From: Dactylosporangium fulvum
Lineage (GTDB): Bacteria; Actinomycetota; Actinomycetes; Mycobacteriales; Micromonosporaceae
NCBI RefSeq assembly: GCF_025137375.1
Contig: NZ_CP073720.1
Location: forward strand, 4,426,501 to 4,490,500
Direction of reading: 5' to 3'
Length of the DNA stretch: 64,000 bases
Shown here piece by piece: positions 45,156 through 53,930 of this stretch. Every line of letters begins with the position of its first letter. The first letter of the stretch is position 1. The position numbers and the translations under genes were made by a program. The notes below the pieces were generated by a model, which ran no database searches, had not been told where the DNA came from, and saw only the letters and a list, made by a program, of their open reading frames with translations.

Positions 45156-47981
45156 TCAGTCGGTCGCGGTGATCCGGTCGAGCAGTTCGAGCAGATGGTG
45201 ATACGTGTGGCCGGTGGCCCGGGTCATCCCGATCTCGCAGGTGCGGTTGACCGAGGCGTGGGCGGCGCATCCGTCGCGGGCGACGGCCTCCGCCTCGGCG
45301 CGGGTCGCCGACGCGGTGAGCTCCGGGTGCAGCAGGCCGCGGTCGCCGGCGAAGGCGCAGCACTGCCAGCCGTCGGGGACGACGACGCGCTCGGCTACCG
45401 CGCCGGCGATGCGGGCGATCGCGGCGTCGAGGCCGAGGCGGGTGGAGGAGCAGGTGGGGTGCAGCGCCAGCGACGGCAGCCGCCGACCGGCGGGCAGCCG
45501 CGGCAGCACGTGCTCGGCCACGAACGTTACGGCGTCGACGACCTCGACGGCCGGGGTGACCTCGGCGAGGAGCCGGTCGAAGCCCTCCGTGCAGGAGGCG
45601 GCGTCGGTGACGACCGGGAGCCGGCCGTTGTCTGTCGCGGCGGCGAGGACGTCGCGGACGCGACGCCGCATGATCTCGTACCCGTCCGGCAGACCCTTGG
45701 ACGACCACGGGGTGCCGCAGCACAGCTCGCCCACCCCCTCGGGGATGTGCAGCCGGACGCCGGCCCGGTCGGCGAGCCTGCGCACCGCGGCCATGACGCC
45801 GTCGCCGCCGCGGGCCGGGGCGAACATGGTGTTGAGGCACGAGGGCAGGTAGACGGCACCGGCGGCCGGATCGGGTGCGGCGCGGCGCCGGACGCCGCCG
45901 CGGGGCAGGTCGCGGCTCCAGGCCGGCACGACGTCGGGGTTGCCGATCCGGCGAGCCGCCCGGGTGGTGCCCTCCACGACGGCGGGTGGTGCCGCGGCCG
46001 CCAGGTCCAGGGCGAGGTTCATGGCCCGGGTGGTGGTGTCCCAGTGCTTCGCCGCCGTGCCCCACGTGCGCCGCGCCGCACGTCCGTGATGCTCGGCCCG
46101 CAGCCGCTTGGTGAGGTCGCCGGTGTTGATGAGGACGGGGCAGGCGGTCGCGCACATGCCGTCGACGGCGCAGGTGTCGACGGCGTCGTAGCGGTACTCC
46201 CGCTCCAACTGCCGGGCGAGTGCGGTGTCGCCGGCGGCCTCGGCGGCGGCGAGCTCGCGGCGCAGGACGATGCGCTGCCGCGGGGTGGTGGTGAGGTCGC
46301 GGCTGGGGCACACCGGTTCGCAGTAGCCGCACTCGACGCACCGGTCGACCTCGGGCTCGACGGTGACGACCGGCTTGAGGTGGCGCAGGTGGGCATGCGG
46401 GTCGTCGGTGAGCAGCACGCCGGGGTTGAGGGTGCCGGCCGGGTCGCAGTGCCGTTTGACCTCGAGCATGACGTCGAACAGCTCGTCGCCGTACTGCCGC
46501 CGCACGAACGGTGCCATGACCCGGCCGGTGCCGTGCTCGGCCTTGAGCGTGCCGCCGCGGGCGAGGACGGCGTCGACCATCTCCTCGGTGAAGTCGGCAT
46601 AGCGCTGCACGTCGTCGCCGGCGCCGAACTTATCGTTGAGCATGAAGTGCAGGTTGCCGTCCTTGGCGTGGCCGAAGATGACGCTGCGCTCGTACCGGTG
46701 CCGGTCGAACAGTGCCGTCAGGTCGTCGCACAGGTCGGCGAGGACGGGCACCGGGACGGCCACGTCCTCCAGCAGCGCGACGGTGCCGGACGGCCTGGCC
46801 CCGGCGACGGCGGCGTAGAGGCCCTTGCGGATGTGCCACAGCCCGGCCCGGCCGGACGTGTCCCGGCTCAACCTGGCCGGGACGGCGAGGTTCCAGCCGC
46901 CGAAAAGCCGCTGCGCCTCGTGCTCGCGCTCGGTGAGCCGGTCGCCGTCCGGTTCCTGCCACTCGACCAGCAGCGCCGCGTGCCGGTCCACGGACAGGCC
47001 GGGCAGCGCCTGCGCCACCCGCAGCGACTCGGCGTCGAGCAGTTCCACGGCGGCCGGCGCGGCCGCCACGAGCTCGGGCATGACCGCCATCGCCTCGCGC
47101 AGCGTCGGGAAGACCACCAGCCCGGTCGAGGCGGCGGGCTGGACCGGCACGGTCCGCAAGACCGCCTCGGCGACGAAGCCGAGGGTGCCTTCGCTGCCGA
47201 TGACGAGGTGGGCGAGGAGCTGCGCGGGTGCGGTGTGGTCGAGGAAGCTGTTGAGGCCGTAGCCCATGGTGTTTTTCATCGCGAACTGCGCCGTGACGCG
47301 CCGGACCGAGTCCGGGTTGCCGCGGACCCGGTCGCGCAGCCGCTCAAGGGCGGCGGTCAGGGCCGGCTCGTGGGCACGCAGCCGCTCGTCGGCGTCCGGG
47401 GCGGCGGTGTCGACGACGGTGCCGCTGGGCAGCACGAGCGTCATCGACTCCAGGGTCTGGTAGGTGTTGGCGTGGGTGCCGCAGGTCATGCCGCTGGAGT
47501 TGTTGGCGATGACCCCGCCGATCGTGCACGCCGACTCGCTGGCCGGGTCCGGACCGAGCCTGCGCCCGAAGGGGGCGAGGCGCGCGTTGACCTGGCGCAG
47601 CACCGCGCCGGGCTGCACCCGGACCCGGGCGCCGCCGTCGAGGACCTCAACCGTGCGGAAATGCCGGCGCACGTCGACGAGCAGATGCTCGGTGCCGGCC
47701 TGCCCGCTCAGGCTGGTGCCGCCGGAGCGGAACGTCACGCCGAGACCGAGCCCGGCCGCGGCGCGCATGAGCGCCGCCACCTGGCCGGCGTCCCGGGGCA
47801 CCAGGACGGCCTGCGGGGTGAGGAGGTAGTGCGAAGCGTCGTGAGCCATGCCGAGCCGATCGCTGGCGCGGGCCCGGGTCGTGCCCGGCGCGACCCGATC
47901 CAGCGCACTCAGCAGCTCGCCGTCGACGGAGGCGAGCCGACTCCGGCCGGCGGGGTGCGAGGCGGTCGTCGGCGTGCTCAC
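45156..47981 (-). CDS. FAD- and Fe-S-binding D-2-hydroxyacid dehydrogenase-like protein
   Basis: The protein has 941 residues from the GTG at 47981; an ATG at 48041 is possible, as neither start has a strong ribosome binding site. The N-terminal FAD_binding_4 domain (VTFRSGGTSLSGQAG, ESACTIGGVIANNSSGMTCG) and FAD-oxidase C-terminal domain are fused to a ferredoxin segment (CVECGYCEPVCPS and CAVDGMCATACPV) and two CCG-type motifs (CCGTPW, CCAFAGDRG). This is the layout of large GlcD/GlpC-type fusions that oxidise D-lactate or similar D-2-hydroxyacids and pass electrons to the quinone pool. The lar genes just upstream support D-lactate or a related acid as substrate. Confidence 0.9.
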   Translation of the reverse strand: MSTPTTASHPAGRSRLASVDGELLSALDRVAPGTTRARASDRLGMAHDASHYLLTPQAVLVPRDAGQVAALMRAAAGLGLGVTFRSGGTSLSGQAGTEHLLVDVRRHFRTVEVLDGGARVRVQPGAVLRQVNARLAPFGRRLGPDPASESACTIGGVIANNSSGMTCGTHANTYQTLESMTLVLPSGTVVDTAAPDADERLRAHEPALTAALERLRDRVRGNPDSVRRVTAQFAMKNTMGYGLNSFLDHTAPAQLLAHLVIGSEGTLGFVAEAVLRTVPVQPAASTGLVVFPTLREAMAVMPELVAAAPAAVELLDAESLRVAQALPGLSVDRHAALLVEWQEPDGDRLTEREHEAQRLFGGWNLAVPARLSRDTSGRAGLWHIRKGLYAAVAGARPSGTVALLEDVAVPVPVLADLCDDLTALFDRHRYERSVIFGHAKDGNLHFMLNDKFGAGDDVQRYADFTEEMVDAVLARGGTLKAEHGTGRVMAPFVRRQYGDELFDVMLEVKRHCDPAGTLNPGVLLTDDPHAHLRHLKPVVTVEPEVDRCVECGYCEPVCPSRDLTTTPRQRIVLRRELAAAEAAGDTALARQLEREYRYDAVDTCAVDGMCATACPVLINTGDLTKRLRAEHHGRAARRTWGTAAKHWDTTTRAMNLALDLAAAAPPAVVEGTTRAARRIGNPDVVPAWSRDLPRGGVRRRAAPDPAAGAVYLPSCLNTMFAPARGGDGVMAAVRRLADRAGVRLHIPEGVGELCCGTPWSSKGLPDGYEIMRRRVRDVLAAATDNGRLPVVTDAASCTEGFDRLLAEVTPAVEVVDAVTFVAEHVLPRLPAGRRLPSLALHPTCSSTRLGLDAAIARIAGAVAERVVVPDGWQCCAFAGDRGLLHPELTASATRAEAEAVARDGCAAHASVNRTCEIGMTRATGHTYHHLLELLDRITATD

Positions 47982-48204
47982 CCGGCGAACACCGTTGCCG
48001 GCATTTCCCTCACGCCCAAGCCGTTGCGCCTTCGAAGCCATCTGCGAAACCTGCGCCTTCTTCCAGACCAGCATCATGATCGACTTGGCACGGATTGCCT
48101 GCATAATGCCGCGATCCGCGGGCCACCAACCGCCACCGTGTGTCGGCCTGCCGGCTGTGTGGACCGGTAGCCGATGTCCACGCATCGGTCTTGATGGTTG
48201 AGAG

Positions 48205-49386
48205 TCATCGCGAGTTCACAGCACTCACCGCTCGGGCCAGCAGCTCCTTGATCGGGCGGCCGGTGGTGGCGGCGACATCGGCCAGATCGTCGTATTCCGG
48301 TTGAGCGTTGACGACGACGCCGCCGAGCTGTGCGTACTTTACGCGCACTCGATGGCCGTCCAGTTCCACGGTGCCCTCGGTACGCACGAGCGCCTGCTTC
48401 CGTACGAGTGTCTCGCGTACGCCGATCGTTGAGGTTTCGCGGAAGAGTGCGCCGCGAACCGCCATCGCCAGCTCGGGCGAGGTCAACGCCGAGACGGTGT
48501 GCGCAGGGCGACCCTTCTTCATGAGCACGGGCGTCAGCCAGGCGTCGTCTGCGCCGGCGGCGATCAGCCGTTCGAGGACGGCCGGCCACAGTCGTGGATC
48601 CAGGTCGTCGACGTTCGCCTCGAGCAGGACCGACCCGACGAACGGAATGTCGTCGTCCTCCATCGCGCGATCGCCGACGAGGACGCGCAGGACGTTCGGG
48701 GCTTCTGGGAAGTCAGCCGTCCCTGCGCCGGTGCCTGAGCTTGCGATTCGCATGGGAGGCATCGGACCCCAGTGGTCCACGAGCGTGGCGAGCAGCGCGG
48801 CTCCTGTGGGCGTGCACAGCTCCCGTGCGACCGGTCCTGCAGCGATCGTCGCTGCGGTCGCGCTCAGTAGCGACACCACCGCCGGGGCCGGTACGGGGAG
48901 GAGGCCGTGCGACGTGCGGACAGTGCCGGAGCCCACCGCTACCGTGTCCGCACCGATGTGGCGCAGACCGAGGTCCTCGACGGCTGCGCAGACGCCGACT
49001 ATGTCGGCGATGGCGTCGAGTGCGCCCACCTCGTGGAAATGCACCTTCTCGGGAGGGACGCCGTGGACCAGGCCCTCCGCCTCGGCCAACCGCTCGAAGA
49101 CTGCGACAGCGCGCTCCCGGACCCGGTCGGGCAGCCGGGTGCCTTCCAGCATTCGCCGAATCTCTGCCCACCTGCGGTGGTGGTGCGACTCCGCCGTGAT
49201 GACGTGCGCCTTGATCGCGACCATCCCTGCGCGACGCACGGGCTGGAGGGTGATGTCGATCCCCTCTACCCCTAGCGCAGCAATCGAGGCGCGCACCGCG
49301 GCGAGTGAGGCGCCCGCGTCCAGCAGCGCGCCGAGGAGCATGTCACCGCTGGCGCCGCAGGCACACTGCAACCACGCGTCGGCCAC
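48205..49386 (-). CDS. larC: nickel-pincer cofactor biosynthesis protein LarC
   Basis: The protein has 393 residues, GTG start 3 nt after larE. The LarC N-terminal motif CACGASGDMLLGALLDAG, the His-rich ESHHHRRWAEIRRML and the VHFHEVGALDAIADIVG segment match this family, which inserts nickel into the pincer nucleotide using CTP. LarC is normally encoded in one frame or with a programmed frameshift; here it is continuous, as in the fused form. It acts after LarB and LarE to activate LarA-type racemases and epimerases. No larA is in the window. Confidence 0.93.
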   Translation of the reverse strand: MADAWLQCACGASGDMLLGALLDAGASLAAVRASIAALGVEGIDITLQPVRRAGMVAIKAHVITAESHHHRRWAEIRRMLEGTRLPDRVRERAVAVFERLAEAEGLVHGVPPEKVHFHEVGALDAIADIVGVCAAVEDLGLRHIGADTVAVGSGTVRTSHGLLPVPAPAVVSLLSATAATIAAGPVARELCTPTGAALLATLVDHWGPMPPMRIASSGTGAGTADFPEAPNVLRVLVGDRAMEDDDIPFVGSVLLEANVDDLDPRLWPAVLERLIAAGADDAWLTPVLMKKGRPAHTVSALTSPELAMAVRGALFRETSTIGVRETLVRKQALVRTEGTVELDGHRVRVKYAQLGGVVVNAQPEYDDLADVAATTGRPIKELLARAVSAVNSR

Positions 49387-49389
49387 GGC

Positions 49390-50229
49390 TCAAGCCCGTC
49401 GCAGCGGAGTATCGGCCAAGACCACCGCCGGGTAACCGGCATCGCGCACGGCATCGAGCACCCGCTGGTCCAGGCTCTGCGTTCGTACGCGCGTCAGGTC
49501 GTCGGCGCCGAGTTCCACCCGCGCCTGCCGCCCGAGGTGACGCACTCTCAGCTCGCGGAGGCCGAGGCGGCGAAGCGCCGTCTCGGCACGCTCGACGCGG
49601 GCGAGGACATCCACGGTGACTGGGATGTTCACCGCGATTCGGCTCGCCAGGCACGGCGCCGCGGGTTTGTCCCAGACGGGCAGTCCGAGCGCACGGGCGA
49701 GCGATCGCACCTGTTGCTTGCCGATGCCTGCGGCTGCGAGCGGTGACCGGACGCCGAGCTCCTCTGCGGCCCGCCGCCCAGGCCGGTCGTCGTCGACCTG
49801 GTCGTCGGCAGTGTCTCCGTTGAGCAGCAACTCGCTGCCCGTGGCGCGAACAGCGTCGGCGAAGGCCCGCGTATAGAGCTCGCGCTTGCAGAAGTAGCAG
49901 CGGTCACCACCGTTGGCGACGTAGCGGGCGTCCTGTAGCTCTTGGGTGGCTACCTCAACCAGCGGCACTCCGATTGCGGCTGCCGTCTCCTGTGCCCGTC
50001 GGTGCTCCGACTCGGCCAGACTCGGACTGACGCCCAGCACGGCGACGACGGAATCTCGACCGAGGAAGCGCGCGGCCAAGGCCGTGGTGAGCGAGGAGTC
50101 GACTCCCCCTGAGAACGCCACGGCGACGCTCCGTGCGGAGCCGAGTTGGACAGTGAACGCATCCGCCGCGTCGGCGTCGGCGCCGGTGAGCACGGCAAAG
50201 AGATCAACCACGCCGGTCCTTCCGATCAC
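49390..50229 (-). CDS. larE: pyridinium dicarboxylate sulfurtransferase LarE
   Basis: The protein has 279 residues; the GTG start overlaps the GntR stop. The PP-loop SGGVDSS (residues 40-46) binds ATP to adenylate the substrate carboxylates. The conserved Cys193 in PCLASR is the residue that donates sulfur in the sacrificial LarE of Lactiplantibacillus plantarum. Here it is accompanied by Cys111 and Cys114 in RCYFCKREL. A three-Cys set of this kind marks the LarE group that carries a [4Fe-4S] cluster and acts catalytically, as described for Thermotoga maritima. It is encoded between the regulator and larC. Confidence 0.92.
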   Translation of the reverse strand: MIGRTGVVDLFAVLTGADADAADAFTVQLGSARSVAVAFSGGVDSSLTTALAARFLGRDSVVAVLGVSPSLAESEHRRAQETAAAIGVPLVEVATQELQDARYVANGGDRCYFCKRELYTRAFADAVRATGSELLLNGDTADDQVDDDRPGRRAAEELGVRSPLAAAGIGKQQVRSLARALGLPVWDKPAAPCLASRIAVNIPVTVDVLARVERAETALRRLGLRELRVRHLGRQARVELGADDLTRVRTQSLDQRVLDAVRDAGYPAVVLADTPLRRA

Positions 50230-50885
50230 AGTGCCACTTCCTCCGTGTCCGAGACCCTGGCCAGCAACCGTGTTCGGACCCGCTCCAGGTGGTCCGTCAT
50301 GGAATCTCGCGCTCTCTCCGGTTCCCCGGCGCGAATAGCCTCGATGACGGCCTCGTGCTCGGACAGGGCCTCGGCTGTTCGCTCCTGCTCACCAGCGAGC
50401 ATCGCGAGTGACATCCGCTGCAGAAGTGGCGCCAGTGAGCGCACGAGCTGGGCATTGCCGGCCGCTGCGGCGATGCGGCCGTGGAACAGCATGTCGGCAC
50501 GGATCACATCGGCAAGTCGCCCGTCGTTTGCCGCCGCCCGGTGGTCACGGTGGATCGCCGTGAGCTCCTCCAGCAGCATCGCGTCCCGCGCACGCACTGC
50601 CCGCTGCGCCGACAGACCCTCGAGGGCCGCACGCACCTCGTACAGATCCACCAGCTCCAGGACGTCAACGCTGGCAACCACCGCGCCTTTGTGGGGACGC
50701 TCTTCGCTGAGCCCCTCCTGGACCAGCCGCTGTACGGCCTCGCGCACCGGACTGCGGCTGAGGTCGAGCTCCTCGGCGATCGCCGGCACACTCAGGCGCT
50801 GCCCGGGCACGAGCTCGCGCGCGAGGATCTGGTCCTTGATCCACTGGTAGGCCTTGTCGGCGAGACGGGCCCGATCGAATACCAC
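50226..50885 (-). CDS. GntR family regulator (FCD type) of the lar genes
   Basis: The protein has 219 residues from the GTG at 50885. The winged HTH reads AYQWIKDQILARELVPGQRLSVPAIAEELDLSRSPVREAVQRLVQEGL. The all-helical FCD effector domain has the conserved RADMLFHGRIAAAAGN with the Asp and His that usually hold a metal and bind carboxylic acids. It is first in the regulator-larE-larC transcript and divergent to larB, so it likely controls both in response to a hydroxy acid such as lactate (inference). Confidence 0.9.
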   Translation of the reverse strand: MVFDRARLADKAYQWIKDQILARELVPGQRLSVPAIAEELDLSRSPVREAVQRLVQEGLSEERPHKGAVVASVDVLELVDLYEVRAALEGLSAQRAVRARDAMLLEELTAIHRDHRAAANDGRLADVIRADMLFHGRIAAAAGNAQLVRSLAPLLQRMSLAMLAGEQERTAEALSEHEAVIEAIRAGEPERARDSMTDHLERVRTRLLARVSDTEEVAL

Positions 50886-50901
50886 GACGCTAACGATTGC
50901 A

Positions 50902-50914
50902 TGTAATGTGTAAT
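50902..50914. promoter_or_regulatory. TGTAAT direct repeats between gntR and larB
   Basis: TGTAAT occurs twice at 7-bp spacing inside the 58-bp AT-rich region between the divergent regulator and larB, overlapped by TTGC-n18-GCAA. It is the likely binding site of the GntR protein and is close to both start codons. Confidence 0.45.
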
Positions 50915-50943
50915 CCACGCAACGATGGCGGGAGGCGGCCTGC

Positions 50944-51660
50944 ATGCCGGACACGTCGGACCACCCGGAGACGGTGGACCTGGGTTGGGCACGACTCGAC
51001 GTCGACCGGGCCCGCCGCACCGGCGACGCCGAGGTGGTGTACGGGCCAGGGAAGACAGTCGTGCAGGTCGTCAGCGCGCTCGCGGAGCTGCACGCGCGCC
51101 ACCCGGACCGCGCGGTTCTGGCAACGCGCCTCGATGCCGGTGCCCGTGAGGCGGTGCGCGCCGAACTTCCCGGCGCCGTGATCGACAACGTCGCGCGAAC
51201 AGCCGTCCTCGGCCCTCTGCCACCGCCTCGCGGCCTGGTCGTCGTGGTGGCGGCCGGCACCTCCGACGGACCGGTGGCCGCGGAGGCCGCGGTGGCGGCG
51301 CGAGTGCATGGTGCCGGAGTCGAACGAATCGACGACGTCGGCGTAGCCGGACTGCACCGTCTTCTCGCGGTCCGCGAACAGCTCGCGCATGCTGACTGCT
51401 TGATCGTGGTCGCCGGGATGGAAGGCGCACTCCCGTCGGTGGTCGCAGGACTGGTCGGCACACCGCTGGTGGGCGTGCCCACAAGCACCGGATACGGTGT
51501 GGCTGCCGGCGGTGTAACTGCCCTCCACGCCATGCTCAGCTCCTGTGCTCCGGGGGTCGTCGTCACGAACATCGACAACGGTTACGGCGCTGGCGTACAC
51601 GCGGCGCGGGTGGCGCGGTCAGCCGCCCCGCGCTGCGTGCCGAACTCGTCGTCGATATGA
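50944..51660 (+). CDS. larB: pyridinium dicarboxylate-forming carboxylase LarB
   Basis: The protein has 238 residues, with GGGAGG 8 nt before the ATG. It matches the PurE-like LarB family: VVVVAAGTSDGPVAAEAA, VGVAGLHRLL, the VVAGMEGALPSVVAGLV motif and GVPTSTGYG. LarB carboxylates and hydrolyses nicotinic acid adenine dinucleotide to begin nickel-pincer cofactor synthesis. It is on the opposite strand to larE and larC but shares their control region. Confidence 0.93.
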   Translation: MPDTSDHPETVDLGWARLDVDRARRTGDAEVVYGPGKTVVQVVSALAELHARHPDRAVLATRLDAGAREAVRAELPGAVIDNVARTAVLGPLPPPRGLVVVVAAGTSDGPVAAEAAVAARVHGAGVERIDDVGVAGLHRLLAVREQLAHADCLIVVAGMEGALPSVVAGLVGTPLVGVPTSTGYGVAAGGVTALHAMLSSCAPGVVVTNIDNGYGAGVHAARVARSAAPRCVPNSSSI

Positions 51661-51705
51661 ACCAAAATCGATATGAACCCAACTGGACAACGGACCGGCC
51701 GGCAC

Positions 51706-52779
51706 TCATCGAGACCGGGCACGTGCGACGCGAGAAGCCAGATCGGCCAGTGCCGCGGCGGGTTCCCTCAGCGCCCGCTCGACGCCGAGGGTCTCCACGA
51801 GTGAGTAGGCGGCGTCGACCCCCAGCGCCCGTACGTCGGCACTCTGCAGGTCGACCCGGCCGGCCAGAACCACGCACGGGCGGCCCGCCTCGGCAGCACG
51901 CGCCGCGACCCCCGCCGGAACCTTCCCGCCAGCGCTGGACCGATCAAAGGAGCCCTCGCCGGTCACCACCAGGTCGGCATGCGCCGTGCGCTCGGACAGC
52001 CGTACCGCTTCTGCCACAACGTCGACCCCGGAACGCCGCGCAGCGCCGAGCAGTAGCAGCGCGTGACCCAACCCGCCGGCGGCGCCCGCACCGGCGGCCG
52101 AGGCCGCCATCCGACCCGTCACGGTGCCGTAGGCCGCCAATGCCGCGTCCCAGCGCACCACCTGCGCCTCCGGGATCCCCTTCTGCGGGCCGAACACCTT
52201 CGTGGCACCCGTGGGCCCGACCAGCGGGTTGTCGACGTCGGTGGCGATCACCAATTCGGCACCGGGCGACGGCGGCAGGTCCACATGCGTCACGCCCTCC
52301 AGACCGGCCACGCCGGCGTCCAAGGGGCGGTCCGCGGTTGCGCCGAAGGCGGCCAGCAACCCTGCTCCGCCGTCGTTGCTGCCACTGCCTCCCAGGCCAA
52401 CGACGACCCGGGTCGCGCCGGCGTACTGGGCAGCCAGCACCAGTTCGCCGACCCCGTAGGTCGATGCGTGCTCGGCGCGATTGGAGTCGGTCAGATGCCG
52501 GCCGCACGCGTGGGCCGACTCGATGTATGCCGTTCCACCGACGAGCAGGAAGCTCGCCGGTACCCGGTCGCCGAACGGCCCCCGCACATCAATCGTGACG
52601 ACCTGACCGCCGAGACTGGTATGCAGAACATCGACGAATCCGGGGCCGCCGTCGGCCATCGGCGCCATGTCCACATGGTCGCCGGGTGCTTGCCGCTTCC
52701 ATCCGTCCGCGATCGCCGCCGCAGCTTCCGGCGCACTCAATGTGCCCGCGAACTTGTCGGGGGCCACCAGAATCCGCAT
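51706..52779 (-). CDS. glxK: glycerate kinase
   Basis: The protein has 357 residues; AGGAG lies 9 nt before the ATG at 52779. The start MRILVAPDKFAGTL, the MADGGPGFVDVL motif, GLGGSGSNDGGAGLL and VTGEGSFDRSSAGGKVP are characteristic of type I glycerate 2-kinases. It makes 2-phosphoglycerate from D-glycerate. It lies 110 bp after the deacylase gene, on the same strand as the sugar locus, and is convergent with larB. It may take a three-carbon product of the locus into central metabolism. Confidence 0.93.
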   Translation of the reverse strand: MRILVAPDKFAGTLSAPEAAAAIADGWKRQAPGDHVDMAPMADGGPGFVDVLHTSLGGQVVTIDVRGPFGDRVPASFLLVGGTAYIESAHACGRHLTDSNRAEHASTYGVGELVLAAQYAGATRVVVGLGGSGSNDGGAGLLAAFGATADRPLDAGVAGLEGVTHVDLPPSPGAELVIATDVDNPLVGPTGATKVFGPQKGIPEAQVVRWDAALAAYGTVTGRMAASAAGAGAAGGLGHALLLLGAARRSGVDVVAEAVRLSERTAHADLVVTGEGSFDRSSAGGKVPAGVAARAAEAGRPCVVLAGRVDLQSADVRALGVDAAYSLVETLGVERALREPAAALADLASRVARARSR

Positions 52780-52889
52780 GCCTTCACTCCTGTGCAGTGG
52801 CGGCGACACGTCTGCCGCAGTTGTTCGCAGGGTCGGTGGTCGCGTTGTCGTTCCCGGCAATGGAGCGCATTCGGGCGTGACTCCAATTC

Positions 52890-53930
52890 CTAGAACGGGA
52901 CCTCCTGCCCGATGGAGAAGAGTGTCTGTCCCTTTGTCGTCATGGCTGGGAAGTGCATCATCAGGACCACGCCGTCGCGGGGGGCGCCAATCGGCGTCGG
53001 GGACGAAGCCTGACTGGAGAAGTCGTGTAGGCGACCCACGATCTGGCCGGTGAAGACGTCGTCCCCAGGATCGATGAGCGGTTCCCAGATCCCATCGCTG
53101 GGAGCCGCGATGTAACCGTCGAGGGTTGCCGCCTCGATGAACCTGGTGGGCGTGGTACGTTCCGGCTCGATCCTGGTCACGGATCCGGAGAGCAGCCCGT
53201 AGTGACGAAGGACGTTCCGGACGCCCTCGTAGCCGTGCTGCACGCCACGGCGATCGACGGACTCGCCGTAGCCGAACTCCGTCCCGATAGTGATCTTGCC
53301 TGCGGCTTCCGCCTCGTCGGTCAGGAGGCCGGACGCCATGTCACTGGAGTAGATCATGACGAAGGGCGTGTCGAACAGCTTGGCGACGTCTGCCATCTCC
53401 CGGCGTTGAGGAATGTTCTCGACAGGATGGAACGAGGCGACAAACGGAAACCGGGTATCGCGTCCACCTGAATGAATGTCGATGACGACGCGAACGACCG
53501 GGAAAATGCTCGACGTCACGAAGTGGGCGATCCTGAACGAGATGCTCCCCGCGGGGTCACCTGGGAACGCTCGGTTCATGTTGACCCCGTCGAGCGGCGA
53601 CCAGCGGGAGCTGGCGGCACATGCCGACTCGCTGAGCTGCGGGATCAGGACGATACGGCCGGCGAGCTGGTCAGGGTCGAGGTCACGGCACAGACTCTTG
53701 ACCGCGACCTGGCCCTCCCACTCGTTACCGTGTGTCCCACCGACGACCAGGACGTTGTCGTCGCTGCTTCCCCGGCGGCCGTTGATCACGGTGAGCGGGA
53801 CGAGAGAGTAGCCCCAGCTGCCGTCGAGCGGGAACGCGACCTGGTAGTGATGCTTCCCGGGACGATTCCAGTCGATCGCGTCGGGATCGTAGACGACGGT
53901 CGGCCCGTCGTCGTGGATGTCAGACCTCAT
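52890..53930 (-). CDS. succinylglutamate desuccinylase/aspartoacylase family hydrolase
   Basis: The protein has 346 residues; the ATG at 53930 lies 11 bp inside the upstream dehydrogenase gene. Zinc ligands H67 and E70 (GGTHGNEWEG) and H153 (VIDIHSGG) and the catalytic Glu in TEFGYG (E218) match the M14-like AstE/AspA family. These enzymes remove acyl groups from amino acids or diamines (N-acetyl-diaminobutyrate, ectoine derivatives, succinylglutamate). The C-terminal beta-rich domain (DGYIAAPSDGIWEPLIDPGDDVFTGQ) is the usual lid. In this locus it may deacylate the imported compound; the substrate is unknown. Confidence 0.88.
   Translation of the reverse strand: MRSDIHDDGPTVVYDPDAIDWNRPGKHHYQVAFPLDGSWGYSLVPLTVINGRRGSSDDNVLVVGGTHGNEWEGQVAVKSLCRDLDPDQLAGRIVLIPQLSESACAASSRWSPLDGVNMNRAFPGDPAGSISFRIAHFVTSSIFPVVRVVIDIHSGGRDTRFPFVASFHPVENIPQRREMADVAKLFDTPFVMIYSSDMASGLLTDEAEAAGKITIGTEFGYGESVDRRGVQHGYEGVRNVLRHYGLLSGSVTRIEPERTTPTRFIEAATLDGYIAAPSDGIWEPLIDPGDDVFTGQIVGRLHDFSSQASSPTPIGAPRDGVVLMMHFPAMTTKGQTLFSIGQEVPF

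Noticed and set aside
45108..48170. 1020-codon open frame on the + strand
   Set aside because: It lies antisense to the complete FAD/Fe-S dehydrogenase gene, has no recognisable domain and is a by-product of high-GC codon bias.
45156..51660. a larA-like racemase hidden among these genes
   Set aside because: No protein here has LarA features; the large protein is clearly FAD/Fe-S dehydrogenase.
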